A DNA stretch of 64,000 bases from Muraenolepis orangiensis (Eukaryota; Chordata; Actinopteri; Gadiformes; Muraenolepididae). Made by a program: the position numbers and the translations under genes. The notes under the pieces were generated by a model, which had not been told where the DNA came from, searched no databases, and saw only the letters and a program-made list of their open reading frames with translations. The stretch spans positions 23,621,741 through 23,685,740 of the forward strand of contig CM051019.1 of NCBI GenBank assembly GCA_027704905.1, read 5' to 3'. This document shows positions 11,055 to 21,371 of this stretch, piece after piece. How positions within the stretch are numbered: the stretch's first letter is position 1; the number at the start of each line of letters is the position of its first letter.

Positions 11055-11468
11055 CAGGGGTTCCCAAAGTGGGGGTCACGGGACCCCGAGGGGGGGGTCG
11101 CCAGATGATTTCAGAATCCTCTGATTTCAGAATCCGTTAATTTATTTTTTATTTTATTATTATTATTTTTTATCATTTGTATTATTATTATTATTGTTAA
11201 TAATAACGTGAGTGACACATAAAGGAATTCTGATTCCCACAGATTCACGACAGTATCATCATTGAAAAAAAAGCCACACACAATGTTCGTGATCGCGATT
11301 ACCCCCCCCCCCCCCCCCTTGGACTTCACGATGTTCGCGATCGCGACATACCCCCAGCCACCACCCACCCCCCCCCCCCCCCCCCCGTCGGACGGTGATA
11401 GTGGGGCGGTCGCCAGTCTCCAGTCTGTTATGTTGGGAGTCGCGGGCTGAAAAGTTTGGGAACCCCTG
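11055..11468. mobile_element. hAT-type MITE, 414 bp, perfect 8-bp target duplication
   Basis: Perfect 14-bp terminal inverted repeats CAGGGGTTCCCAAA, flanked on both sides by GTCTACAG (11047-11054 and 11469-11476). That is the 8-bp duplication expected for hAT transposases, with T at position 2 and A at position 7. The interior is noncoding, with several long C runs and GCGATCGCGA-like palindromes. It is a non-autonomous element and probably fairly young. Confidence 0.9.
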
Positions 11469-11476
11469 GTCTACAG

Positions 11477-12127
11477 AAGGTCCAGTTGTGATAGACACGC
11501 TTCGCCACTGCACTTTACAATAAGGGAACATGAATTAGCATTAGTATATTTAAAGTGGTTCTTCTTGCATGACTTGGAACCGGACATATCTATCTATCTA
11601 TCTATCTGTCTGTCTGTCTGTATGTATGTCTGTCTCACATTTTATGTCTGTGTGTCTGTCTCTATATATGTATCTGTCTGTCTGGTAACTCCAACTACTG
11701 CTCACTGTGGAGAGAAGGCTTCTTTCAGAGAGAACTCTCTCACTTCCTCAAACCTGTAATCTCCTCTCTTTTCACAGTTCATCTGGTACACACACACAGA
11801 CACACACACACACACACACACACACGGGCATATCAAAACATTTCCTATTTGTTGATGTCATCAGTGATCAGTAAAATACAGACTCTTAATGGAAATCATT
11901 TGAGGGACTTGTTTAGGCCTGAGGGGGGCTAAGGTTTGGGGGGTGTTGTAAACATGTGGCCTGTGAGACTGTAACTGTGATTAAGGACTATACAAATACA
12001 ATTGACTTGACTGGCATTCCACTTTAAAGGTGAGGTGATGGGCTGGATAAATAACATATACAGTAACGGACTAACTGACTATGAAAGTGTCCATCCATAC
12101 ATACTGACTGTAGTGAGTCAAGTCACG
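11477..12127. other. Module sequence with CTAT/CTGT and AC microsatellites
   Basis: Parallel to 41.98-42.66 kb and 59.47-60.30 kb. It contains a short CTAT/CTGT tract (11586-11690), AC repeats (11790-11825), and a decayed version of the 25-nt candidate exon (GCATGACTTGGAACCGGACAT at 11567-11587), here without a splice donor. No gene. Confidence 0.6.
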
Positions 12128-12517
12128 TGTCACGGGGTGCGAGGAGCGAGGAACGGGGACTTGGGACTTCGGAGGTGAACCCAAATGCACGACACGATGA
12201 CACACATATCAAAATAAAGAGTCTTTAGTGATAAATACAGTCACACAAAAATCACTTAGATGGAAACGCATAAAGCTCAAAAGCAAGTACGAGTCTAACA
12301 ACCAAAGAAACAGTATATAATGAACTGGCGCCGAACAGAAAGAAGACGCCGCCTATTTAAACACAAGGAACATAACAGGTGGAAACAATGAGGTCCCAGG
12401 CAGCCAATCAGAGGGCAGGAAAACATGAGGGGGAAGATCACAGTGATGCGCTGCAGCTGCGGGGGAGAACTAACAAGGGGGCGTGGCTATCAGGACGAGG
12501 GCTGTGAAACGGTGACA
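12128..12517 (-). mobile_element. Solo LTR, Gypsy-like, minus orientation
   Basis: A 390-bp TG...CA segment with inverted ends TGTCAC/GTGACA. On the minus strand a TTTAAATAGG TATA-like site is followed by a U5-like GCATTTGGGTTCACC end. The same end motifs occur in the better supported solo LTR at 51908-52535. No internal region is present. No matching 5-bp target duplication is visible because the 12517 side was amplified into a minisatellite. Confidence 0.55.
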
Positions 12518-12755
12518 GGAATGCGGGACGTGATAAGGGGGCGTGGCTACCTGGGTGAGGGCTGGGGAAATGGTGACAGGAATGCGGGACGTGATAAGGG
12601 GGCGTGGCTACCTGGGTGAGGGCTGGGGAAACGGTGACAGGAATGCGGGACGTGATAAGGGGGCGTGGCTACCTGGGTGAGGGCTGGGGAAACGGTGACA
12701 GGAATGCGGGACATGATAAGGGGGCGTGGCTACCTGGGCGAGGGCTGTGAACGCC
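12465..12755. repeat. 61-bp minisatellite derived from the LTR end
   Basis: About 4.7 copies with a 61-bp period. Each unit carries AGGGGGCGTGGCTA, then GGGCTGGGGAAACGGTGACA, which is the terminal part of the adjacent LTR, plus about 18 extra bases (GGAATGCGGGACGTGATA). The tandem array therefore seems to have been seeded by the LTR terminus and its flank. Confidence 0.85.
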
Positions 12756-12955
12756 TATTTGTACGGCACTTGATACTGCGGTATCGCCTGCCTGACGGTA
12801 ACAGTGAGTACAGTTTGTGGCTGGGGTGGGCAATGTCTTTATGATGCGTTTGGCCTTGGCCTGTCGTCGGGTATTGCACATAAGATTTTCACTCACTGCT
12901 TTATACTTGTGTAAACTGTGAAGTGACAATAAACTTGACTTGACTTGACTTGCAA
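12753..12955 (+). mobile_element. Rex1/CR1-like LINE fragment with 5' inversion
   Basis: 12753-12860 matches the plus-strand reading of 22344-22455, that is, antisense of the C-terminal RT region. 12861-12955 matches the 3' UTR and GTGACAATAAACTTGACTTG tail in the opposite, sense orientation. The stretch between these in the full element is missing. A 5' segment inverted relative to the 3' tail is the usual footprint of twin-primed target-site reverse transcription. Confidence 0.8.
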
Positions 12956-14473
12956 GGCTTCTTGCAGAGAACACAGATCTCACTTCCTGTGTACTCTTCA
13001 TATACACTTTTCACACAAGATATTATCTGGTAGACACACACAAAACACACACACACACGCACACACACACACAGACACACACACAAACACACACTGTCCA
13101 TTAGATAGACATATTTGGGCATATCATAACTTCCTAGTTGTTGATGTCATCAGTGATCAGTGTCATTAGTACAGACGCTTAATGGAAAATGGAAAACTAG
13201 CAAGCTAGAATGAAAGTTAATTCTCATTGCATGTCTTTAGGGTGATGTAGTTGTAATTGTAATCATACAAACAATATATTTTTTAAAAGACATTTATTTG
13301 TAATGCGTTCTTGAATGGCCTCATATGGACTAGGGGGAAGGTAGACTTGTATAGCAGCTAGTGTATGTAGAGGGCTGGCTTTCCACTGACATGACAAGCT
13401 GATGGGTTCTTTAGCAGCTGCTGCTCTGCATTCTGTTTCTCCTCCCTTGCAGCATTTAGACGCCATTTCCAATACATATACTGCCTGTTATGAGGAGTGT
13501 GTCCTGGTCCTAAAGTTCAGGCCTTGAGGGGGAGGGGCCTGTGAAGCCTATTGAGACTGTAGCTGTGATTAAAGGCTGTGCTAATAAAGTTCACTTGACT
13601 TTGACCTGTTTGACCACGTTTACATCTACCTCCCATCGTGAGTTTAAAGACCCCAGAGGACGACCAGGAGTATCGGGTTGTATCGGTGGTCCGGGGGACT
13701 GGATGTCTGTTGTCTGTTTACTGTGTTGCTCCGTAGTGTAGAGGATAGAATTAAAACCATCCACACGGAGCACATCAACACTAGCAGATCTGCCTTCTGT
13801 ATTAAAGGAGAACCCACCGCCCTCCACACGGCCTTCAAACCAATGTGTTCAGGTCTTACCTCAGTGCTGCCGGCTCCCCTGTCCTCCTGTTTAATTCAGT
13901 TTCTATGAAGCGGAGGACAGGTGCGTCACATCCAGGCTTCATCAGCAGGTGACCGGAGTCACTATTATCAGCCAATCAGAGGTCACACATGCCATAGTGT
14001 TTAACCACTAGAGTTCAGTCCTCTAACGTAAACCAATGCACAAGTGGTGTTCAGTGGTTAGTAGTTAATGACGTATTCATGCTAATTGCCGTGGATGTGT
14101 AGCTTGGAGTAACTGGGTGACTGTATTGACTAAGCGTGGATGTGAGCAATAATGTTATTGTGTGAATACAGTTTGTGGCTGGGTGGGCATTGTCTTTTAG
14201 ACATAGAGATAACCATGCATGTGGCTACACTTAGTGTACTCATCTACTGAATGTGTCTGTTCTTAGCAACATATTTTACCTTCCTTTCGTTCAGCGATAT
14301 CTATGAAATGAATGTCAATATGCTTGACTAGGCCATCCTTGAATGTGCCCTATTGCTATGTAGTTCTCTATGATGTCTTGTGTATATAGAGAGAACCAAT
14401 GTTATTCAATGTTCACCTTCATCTAAAACAAAAAACAAAAGATAATCAATACAAATAAATGAAATGAAATAAC
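12956..14473 (+). other. Inverted tail-block copy, tail exon 1 deleted
   Basis: Plus-strand (inverted) counterpart of 63.48-64.0 kb and a close relative of 45.6-46.76 kb. AC repeats lie at 13035-13090. A CTTGAATGGCC...CCTTGCAGCATTTAGACG block runs at about 13300-13550. The 29-nt juxtamembrane exon is absent: sequence jumps to its donor side at about 13638 (GTGAGTTTAAAGACC). The block then runs to 14.1 kb. 14006-14013 carries CACTAGAG, the unoccupied target of the hAT that is inserted at 62262. A 40-bp Rex1-like scrap lies at about 14163-14200. BEL inserts at 14473. Confidence 0.65.
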
Positions 14474-14906
14474 TGTAAGAGCCATATTCATGTTTCTTTA
14501 TTTTATGTAATTGTGCCCCGGGCCACTAGGGGGCGGTATTTGCTGGCTAGCTCAGCTGACCTCGGGTCAGCCCAGTTAGGCCATTTAACCTGGAGAAACC
14601 CAGACACAGGTGTTGCTGAAATGGGAAGCAAACAGTTTTTCGACTGTGCCTATGTGCCTATGTGCCTATGTGGTATGTGCTTTGTAGTGTTTGCTGTGGC
14701 TAACAATACGTTTTTGTTTGGTTACATTATGAGTTAACGTTATTGCCGCTGTATGTTAAAAGAAAGGAAAATAAACCTGCGTGATGAGAATGAACTATAC
14801 TGAACTCTCCGTGTTTGCTATGTTCGAGCGCACTAGGCGCACGTCTTAACTAAAGTTTCTTTAAAAGCAACCAGTACTAGACTTTGTTTAGGACTTAGTC
14901 AGTACA
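14474..14906 (+). repeat. BEL/Pao 5' LTR
   Basis: Starts TGTAAGAGCC and ends GTCAGTACA. Contains a TGTGCCTATG short tandem repeat and AATAAACC, which may serve as the polyadenylation signal. 432 of 433 positions match the 3' LTR. Confidence 0.92.
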
Positions 14907-14938
14907 ATTAGGTCGAAAAACTACTTCAATAGGGATTA

Positions 14939-15403
14939 TTGTTCATCAAGAGGACGCGGACCTGTTACATTGTGGATTTACGTGTTCGTTTGGAAATCAC
15001 GGATGTGAGGCGCGTTTTGGCTCCGCACCCGCCGGAGGACGCCGCTCCGCACCCGCCGGAGGACGCCGCTTCGCACCCGCCGGAGGACGTCGCTCCGCAC
15101 CCGCCGGAGGACGCCGCTCCGCACCCGCCGGAGGACGTCGCTCCGCACCCGCCGGAGGACGCCGCTCCGCACCCGCCGGAGGACGCCGCTCCGCACCCGC
15201 CGGAGGACGTCGCTCCGCACCCGCCGGAGGACGTCGCTCCGCACCCGCCGGAGGACGCCGCTCCGCACCCGCCGGAGGACGCCGCTCCGCCCCCGCCGGA
15301 GGACGCCGCTCCGCCCCCGCCGGAGGACGCTGCTGGCCCCCGTCTGTCGACTACAGAGGGGGTTCAGAACAGACATGTTTGGGGTTGCCGCTTGCTTATT
15401 TGA
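14939..15403 (+). other. Open leader frame with PHPPEDAA repeats
   Basis: An uninterrupted 154-codon frame (first codon TTG/ATG-like) downstream of the 5' LTR. Most of it is thirteen 8-residue repeats of the type APHPPEDA. The opposite strand is also open across the array. Position, before the gag ATG at 15688, suggests a leader or an acquired segment. I do not recognise a protein family, and translation is unproven. Confidence 0.4.
15020..15331 (+). repeat. 24-bp GC-rich tandem repeat in the BEL leader
   Basis: Thirteen units close to GCTCCGCACCCGCCGGAGGA plus CGCC. Variation is mostly GCC/GTC in the last codon and CAC/CCC in the last units. Base composition contrasts sharply with the AT-rich gag next to it. 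Confidence 0.93.
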
Positions 15404-15687
15404 GCTGTACCAGAGCGAGCTACAAGGCCAGCGGAATACCAACATCATCACACCGGGACACCATTCATCTAAGTCGGCCAACGCTCGATTGGGGTATGTG
15501 TTGATCAGCGCTGATATTATGAATGGCCATGGTAATTTGTGTGCACACATTCGCGTAAACCCAATGCATTGGTAGCAGACTCGCAAGCGTCTAAAAATAA
15601 CTTTGCGCGTCGAGACGAGTTGTTGCGCAACACAAACTATGTTGCGGGCTTATTGATTAATAAGCCAATTCATTTCGCGTGGACATT

Positions 15688-16218
15688 ATGGCCGATGAGG
15701 ACAAACGCCAACTTGGCCTTGAGACTGAACTTGGTGTGGGTGAAGGGGTGAAATCTGTAACTGAAAAACGTGTGGTTAAATTAACATCCAAAGCTTTGTT
15801 GGGGAAAATAAGCACTTTAGAACAGGAAAGAAAGTCTAATTTTGGTAAACTGTCGAAAGTTAAAGAATCTATTGCTAAATTGATGGTTGATAAAGAACAT
15901 GTAAATGAGGTTGAAAATGCATTTATCACGTTCAATGAGTTGAGTGACAAAACACAGCAGGTGCATACATCTTTGTTGGGTTTATTGCCTGCTGATGAAG
16001 CAAACAAGCATGAAATATGGTACCAAGCTAAAATGTTGAATGTCAATGAATTTATTGTGGGTACAAATCAATGGTTGTCTGACACTAAAGCTTGTGCAGC
16101 TACCAAAGTGGTTGATGATCATGAGGATGATGATGATTTAACGGTACAAGCTGAAACACACACGGTTGTTGACGACACTTTAAAGGAAGATGAAAGGGAT
16201 GATTCTCAGACATTGTGA
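15688..16218 (+). CDS. BEL/Pao gag N-terminal part
   Basis: ATG at 15688 gives MADEDKRQLGLETEL and 176 residues. It is Lys/Glu-rich with a likely coiled coil (TLEQERKSNFGKLSKVKESI), followed by an acidic patch (DDHEDDDDL) near the end. This fits the N-terminal part of BEL/Pao gag. It stops at 16216-16218 and the next frame starts 4 bases earlier with KFIERQVRI, a late part of gag, so the central gag is missing or frame-shifted. Truncated product at best. Confidence 0.65.
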   Translation: MADEDKRQLGLETELGVGEGVKSVTEKRVVKLTSKALLGKISTLEQERKSNFGKLSKVKESIAKLMVDKEHVNEVENAFITFNELSDKTQQVHTSLLGLLPADEANKHEIWYQAKMLNVNEFIVGTNQWLSDTKACAATKVVDDHEDDDDLTVQAETHTVVDDTLKEDERDDSQTL

Positions 16219-17789
16219 AGTTCATCGAGCGCCAGGTCAGAATCATTTCAGATCCATTATTTGGTGACATACAGGACGCTTCACCTGTTATCAAAGGAGT
16301 TATGAGAGCAAGCAAGATACAGGTGAGACCACAGCTGAGAAGAAACAGCTTTGCAACACAGGTAGTCATTGAGGATGGATGCAAAGCAGGCGCTCACAAG
16401 AATGAGGATGGATACAGCAAACCAGAGGGTGATGAGAAGGTGAAGGCTCAGAACAAAGTGACGTCCTTTACCAAGACTGATCCTATTTCCTGCCTGTATT
16501 GTGATACTGGTGGTCATGTCTTGGAACAATGTTTTAAACTGGGAAGAAAGACACACAGGGAGAAACTGGACTATCTAAAGGAGAAGGGTCTGTGTTTCAG
16601 TTGCTTGTGTACAGGACACTTAAGCAAGAATTGCGACAGGCGCATCACTTGCAAAAAGTGCAACCGAACGCATCCCAGTGTTTTGCATATTGGAGAGAAG
16701 GAATGGGTTACTCAGAGGGATCAGAAGAAAACTGAGCATACAAAGACTTCTGACAGCTGTACAACATCCTCCGCTTGTGGTCTTACAGGGGCTGGCCACT
16801 GCAATGGAATTCTTCCCATTTTGCCTGTTAAGGTGAAGTGCTCAAAGGGAAACAAGGTTATTGAAACCTATGCGTTTCTGGACCCAGGGAGTACAGGAAC
16901 TTTCTGCACCAAGAAGCTCATTGATCGGTTGAACATGGAAGGACGCAAATGTAAGATTCATATCCGCACCTTGGGCCATAGTAACGCAGTAGAAAGCTCC
17001 GTCGTTGACAGTCTGGAGATCTCAGGATTTTCTGGTGAGTGCTTCTATCCACTGCCCAAAGTGTGTACCCAGAAAGAGATGCCCATCTCTACAGCCAACA
17101 TAATCAGCGAAAGGGAGCTGAAAAAGTGGCCTTATTTAGAGGATGTAAAGATTCCCCACATAAACGCTGATGTTGACCTGTTAATTGGCACAAACGCCTC
17201 CAAGTTGATGGAGCCTTGGGAGGTGATTAACAGTCGTGAAGGCGAAGATGGACCCTACGCGATCAATACCCTACTGGGGTGGGTAATAAATGGTCCTTTA
17301 CGGGGAAGAAGCGACTGTGGAAGCGGCCACCATTCAGTTTACACCAACAGAATCGCCATTGACAGAATTGAAGAACTGTTAACCAGCCAGTACAACTACG
17401 ATGCTTCACGTGGATTGAAGGCAGAAGATCTTGTGAAGCAAAGATGGATTGAAGGCCCGGAATTCCTACAGGAACCTGAAGAAACGTGGCCAACATTTCC
17501 TGTGGATACAAGTGTCACTGCAGATGACCCAGAAGTAAAAAGAAATCTGACGGTCAATGCAATACTTGTTGACACCAACGCCACATCACAACTGATGACC
17601 CATTTCTCTGATTGGCAAAGATTTAAGGTGGCAGTTGCGTGGCTCATTAAGCTAAAAGGAACTCTGCTCAAACTGAGTAATAAAAGAAAAGAGTTGGAGC
17701 TTGCAAACACCAGTGCTACTAGAGCAGCAAGGTTGGGTGTGCAAAAGGAGATGCAAGCTTTCTCAAAATCACTTGGGAATCAACAGTGA
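16215..17789 (+). pseudogene. BEL/Pao gag-pol: zinc knuckles and protease, RT deleted
   Basis: An open frame of 524 codons. Two CCHC knuckles at about residues 93-145 (CLYCDTGGHVLEQC and CFSCLCTGHLSKNC) and a third C2H2-like cluster (CKKCNRTHPSVLH). A retropepsin-like site, AFLDPGSTGTFC, lies near residue 220. After the NTLLGWVINGPL region, where the RT should begin, sequence passes at about residue 395 straight to GLKAEDLVKQRWIEGPEFLQ, which belongs downstream of RNase H. The catalytic RT motifs are absent. The frame ends at 17789 and integrase continues in another frame. Confidence 0.8.
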
Positions 17790-19144
17790 CGCTGGAAGAT
17801 CTTTGGGCGGCTGAGACCTCCATAATCGCTTTTTGCCAGCAAGAGAGATTCCCCACTGAATTTGCTGCACTAACCTCTGGTAAGCCACAAGTGCCGAGAA
17901 GTAGCAGCATCTTCAAACTGGATCCGGTTCTAGAAGGAGGACTTCTACGAGTTGGGGGACGGCTGAATAAGGCGGCAATCCCTGAGGACATTAAACACCC
18001 CCTCATCTTGTCAAAAGACCAGCACATCTCCGACCTTATCCTCCGTCACCTCCATCTACAGCTTGGACATGGAGGTAGAAATCATGTTCTTTCCACTGCA
18101 AGGAGAAAATATTGGATCACAAGTGGACCTACTGCAGTGAGGAAGATCATATCAAGATGCCTCTTCTGTAAGCTCCATGGTGGAAAGACCGGTGAGCAAA
18201 AAATGGCAGACCTGCCAGTAGAGAGAGTGGTTCCTGATCTACCGCCTTTCACTAACGTTGGCGTGGATTACTTTGGGCCAGTTGACGTGACAAGAGGGCG
18301 TAGCATGGTGAAAAGGTATGGAGTAGTCTTCACTTGCATGACGAGCAGAGCCATACACCTGGAAGTGGCCCATTCTCTTGACACAGACTCTTGCATCAAC
18401 GCATTGCGTAGGTTCATCTGTCGAAGAGGACAAGTCTCGCACTTGAGATCTGACAACGGCACCAACTTTGTGGGTGCAGAACGAGAGCTGCGAGAAGCCT
18501 TAGCCTCTTTGAATCATGATCGCATTGAAGGAGTCATGTCCAAGAAGGGAATCAAGTGGAGCTTTAACCCTCCAGCTGGGTCACATCACGGTGGCGCTTG
18601 GGAGCGCATGATACGGATGATCAGGAAGATTTTGTACTCTGTGCTCCGTCAACAAACCTTGGATGACGAAGGGTTCCATACCGTGCTCTGTGAGGTTGAA
18701 GCTATGCTCAACGATCGCCCCATCACAAGGCTATCAGAGGACCCCAACGACCTTGAGGCGTTGACACCAAACCATCTGCTACTCCTCAAAGGAAAACCAG
18801 TTCTCCCACCAGGACTGTTCGACAAAGGGGATGTTTACGCTAGGAGAAGGTGGAAACAAGCCCAGTACATCTCGGATCTCTTTTGGAAGAGGTGGATCCG
18901 TGAGTACTTACCGCTTTTACAGGAGCGTCAAAAATGGAACCAGGAGAAGAGGAATTTTATCCCTGGAGACCTTGTCATGATTGCGGACTCCACAGCACCA
19001 CGTGGGTCATGGATGCTAGGAAGAGTCCTGGAAACTTTCCCTGATAAGAGAGGTCTGGTACGTGTGGTTAGTTTGAAAACCAAAACAAACATCATTGAAC
19101 GACCCATAACCAAAATATGCTTGCTTAATGAAGCAAGAGAGTAA
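17786..19144 (+). CDS. BEL/Pao integrase region
   Basis: 452 codons, intact. It holds an H2C2 finger (LGHGGRNH ... CLFC, about residues 90-135), a DDE catalytic core with D in VGVDYFGP, D in LRSDNGTNFVG and E in GAWERMIRMIRK, and a C-terminal region ending PGDLVMIADSTAPRGSWMLG and ITKICLL, typical of BEL/Pao integrases. It overlaps the previous frame by 4 bases, which indicates a one-base shift near 17785. The start is a GTG with no initiation signal seen, so it was presumably part of a polyprotein. Integrase function is plausible but only as a fusion or in trans. Confidence 0.8.
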   Translation: MTLEDLWAAETSIIAFCQQERFPTEFAALTSGKPQVPRSSSIFKLDPVLEGGLLRVGGRLNKAAIPEDIKHPLILSKDQHISDLILRHLHLQLGHGGRNHVLSTARRKYWITSGPTAVRKIISRCLFCKLHGGKTGEQKMADLPVERVVPDLPPFTNVGVDYFGPVDVTRGRSMVKRYGVVFTCMTSRAIHLEVAHSLDTDSCINALRRFICRRGQVSHLRSDNGTNFVGAERELREALASLNHDRIEGVMSKKGIKWSFNPPAGSHHGGAWERMIRMIRKILYSVLRQQTLDDEGFHTVLCEVEAMLNDRPITRLSEDPNDLEALTPNHLLLLKGKPVLPPGLFDKGDVYARRRWKQAQYISDLFWKRWIREYLPLLQERQKWNQEKRNFIPGDLVMIADSTAPRGSWMLGRVLETFPDKRGLVRVVSLKTKTNIIERPITKICLLNEARE

Positions 19145-19259
19145 TTCATTCCCATTTGAAAATGGGCTATATATTTTTATTTGTTCTCTTCTTCTCTGTA
19201 TTTATGGCTCATTGTGAATTTGGTGTAATTGCTCTGGCAGACGCAATTAGGGGCTGGAG

Positions 19260-19692
19260 TGTAAGAGCCATATTCATGTTTCTTTATTTTATGTAATTGT
19301 GCCCCGTGCCACTAGGGGGCGGTATTTGCTGGCTAGCTCAGCTGACCTCGGGTCAGCCCAGTTAGGCCATTTAACCTGGAGAAACCCAGACACAGGTGTT
19401 GCTGAAATGGGAAGCAAACAGTTTTTCGACTGTGCCTATGTGCCTATGTGCCTATGTGGTATGTGCTTTGTAGTGTTTGCTGTGGCTAACAATACGTTTT
19501 TGTTTGGTTACATTATGAGTTAACGTTATTGCCGCTGTATGTTAAAAGAAAGGAAAATAAACCTGCGTGATGAGAATGAACTATACTGAACTCTCCGTGT
19601 TTGCTATGTTCGAGCGCACTAGGCGCACGTCTTAACTAAAGTTTCTTTAAAAGCAACCAGTACTAGACTTTGTTTAGGACTTAGTCAGTACA
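19260..19692 (+). repeat. BEL/Pao 3' LTR
   Basis: Same 433 bp as the 5' LTR except T at 19307. Preceded by a short purine-rich AGGGGCTGGAG that could act as polypurine tract. Followed by the ATAAC target duplication. Confidence 0.92.
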
Positions 19693-19764
19693 ATAACAAT
19701 ATCACAAAATAATTCCTCAATAAAACACAAAAACAGCTTGGTCACCAGGGTTCCAAAAGGAGAA

Positions 19765-20990
19765 AGTGATTTCCTCCTCAATGTCTGCAGGCACACACCG
19801 ACCAAAGCATCCAGAATTAACATGTAAAAATAAATCAAATTAAAATATCAAAGAGAAAACAATCATTTTTAATAAACGTTTTTTTAATCGTGCCTAATTG
19901 TAAATCTTAAAATAGCAAAACTCAACCTTAATTATGTCATTATTTTTAACTTGGCCACAGTTCTAAAAGTTCTAAACAATTCTTATTTGCTTTATTGCAT
20001 TCACACATCAATGAGCAAACCTACACGTACATTGGACTTCTAGAGCGTCTCCCAGATCCGGACATGCCGTGCAGCGCCTCTTGAACTCAGTACCCCATGC
20101 TCTCGGTACCCCTTTCTTTCTCAGTACCCTATTCCTCTTTCACTCAATATCTCTTGCATTCTGTATACTTTTCATTATCTTTCATTCATCTCATTATTTC
20201 ACTCATTCACAAAAACACCATGATACATTGTTCCCCCGAACAGCAAAGCTGCTGGGGCAATAAACTCACACACACATCAATCAAACACACTCTCCAACTC
20301 ACAGACTGTCAGTCTCAGACACTCGCCTCAAACGTCTGCGCTTATCCAGGTTTAACTAAACCTGGGTGTAATAAAAACCTCTCCTCATAAACCCTTAGTA
20401 GGTGATTAAGACCAAAGCCAAACACTTGATGTGTATTAGAAAGCCTCACATTGTTATATCATAAACAATGGAGTTGTTCCACTTTAGTTTACTCCATTTA
20501 AGACGGACACAGGTTTACTTAATGTTTTAATTGGTGTTGTCATACTTGAATAACTCATTTAGGGTTAGAAGGTTTTTTATTTTAAGTTTCATATCACCTT
20601 TTTGTTTATCTTTAACTGTTTTAGGTTAAATCACTTTGTTGATGGTTGCTATACATGTTTGTTTGACACCATCTCTCTTTTTTTGTAAAGCGTCTTTGTA
20701 TGTCATGAAAAGTGCTATATCAATCAAATTATTATTATTATTGATAGCAACACACCCTTTGTTCAAATACCCGGACAAATACCATTTTGTATAGCTGATA
20801 TTTCTTTCTCTCCAGTTGTATTTCAGCTCATGTGCACTACGAATGTATTATACTAGTACAATAACATTCAAATGAGTCCATGTACAGAATTAGCAATCTC
20901 TCCCGTACCTACGTATCTTTTAACATTAACATATTAAACTCGTTAACATGATTGATATCACATTTCTCTTGTAAGGGTTAGGGTTAGTGG
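19765..20990 (+). repeat. 1.2-kb duplicated noncoding block, copy 1
   Basis: Highly similar to 46878-48080, from GTGATTTCCTCCTCAATGTC to beyond CTAGTAC. It holds a GTAAAGCGTCTTTGTATGTC ... GTGCTATAT tail followed by ATT repeats (about 20685-20745), a type of 3' end seen in fish retroposons. Short frames such as 20069-20263 are conserved only because the whole block is duplicated; I see no codon-level support for a gene. Confidence 0.75.
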
Positions 20991-21254
20991 GCCATGTCTC
21001 TGGTACACTTTCTCTTGACATTGGTCTGCTTCACCGGTGGCTTGCTGCAGTGGTGGTAGCAGATATGGTGGGGCTGCTGGGGGAGGGCAGTCCAGGTCCA
21101 GGTTAGCCTGGGGAGTTGACTCACAAGAACATTCATTAGGCCCTCCTTCATCTTCCTTACTCTCTGTTCAGCCTCTTAGCCCATGTTCCATGCATGTCCC
21201 AATCTGCTACATATATTTACTTTTCTCCAACTTTCTAGTTGCCTTCTTGTTCCT

Positions 21255-21371
<117 letters not shown>

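Larger units (their letters stand above)
14474..19692 (+). mobile_element. Young BEL/Pao LTR retrotransposon lacking reverse transcriptase
   Basis: A 5219-bp element with two 433-bp LTRs that differ at one position (G at 14521, T at 19307). It is flanked by perfect 5-bp target duplications ATAAC (14469-14473, 19693-19697). The order is LTR, GC-rich leader with a 24-bp tandem repeat, gag N-terminus, zinc knuckles, protease, remnant of the RNase H/pre-integrase region, integrase, LTR. The RT and most RNase H are absent and the coding region is split by frame changes. The near-identical LTRs mean recent insertion, so it was presumably mobilised by proteins supplied in trans. Confidence 0.9.

Noticed and set aside
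13678..13908. Frame MYRWSGG...CLIQFL repeated at 46.4 and 63.7 kb
   Set aside because: It overlaps module sequence behind the juxtamembrane exon, and identity extends equally outside the frame; it has no protein features. The in-frame read-through of the exon is kept as a separate, tentative idea.
20069..20390. Frames conserved between 20.1 and 47.2 kb
   Set aside because: Conservation follows from duplication of the entire block, noncoding parts included.
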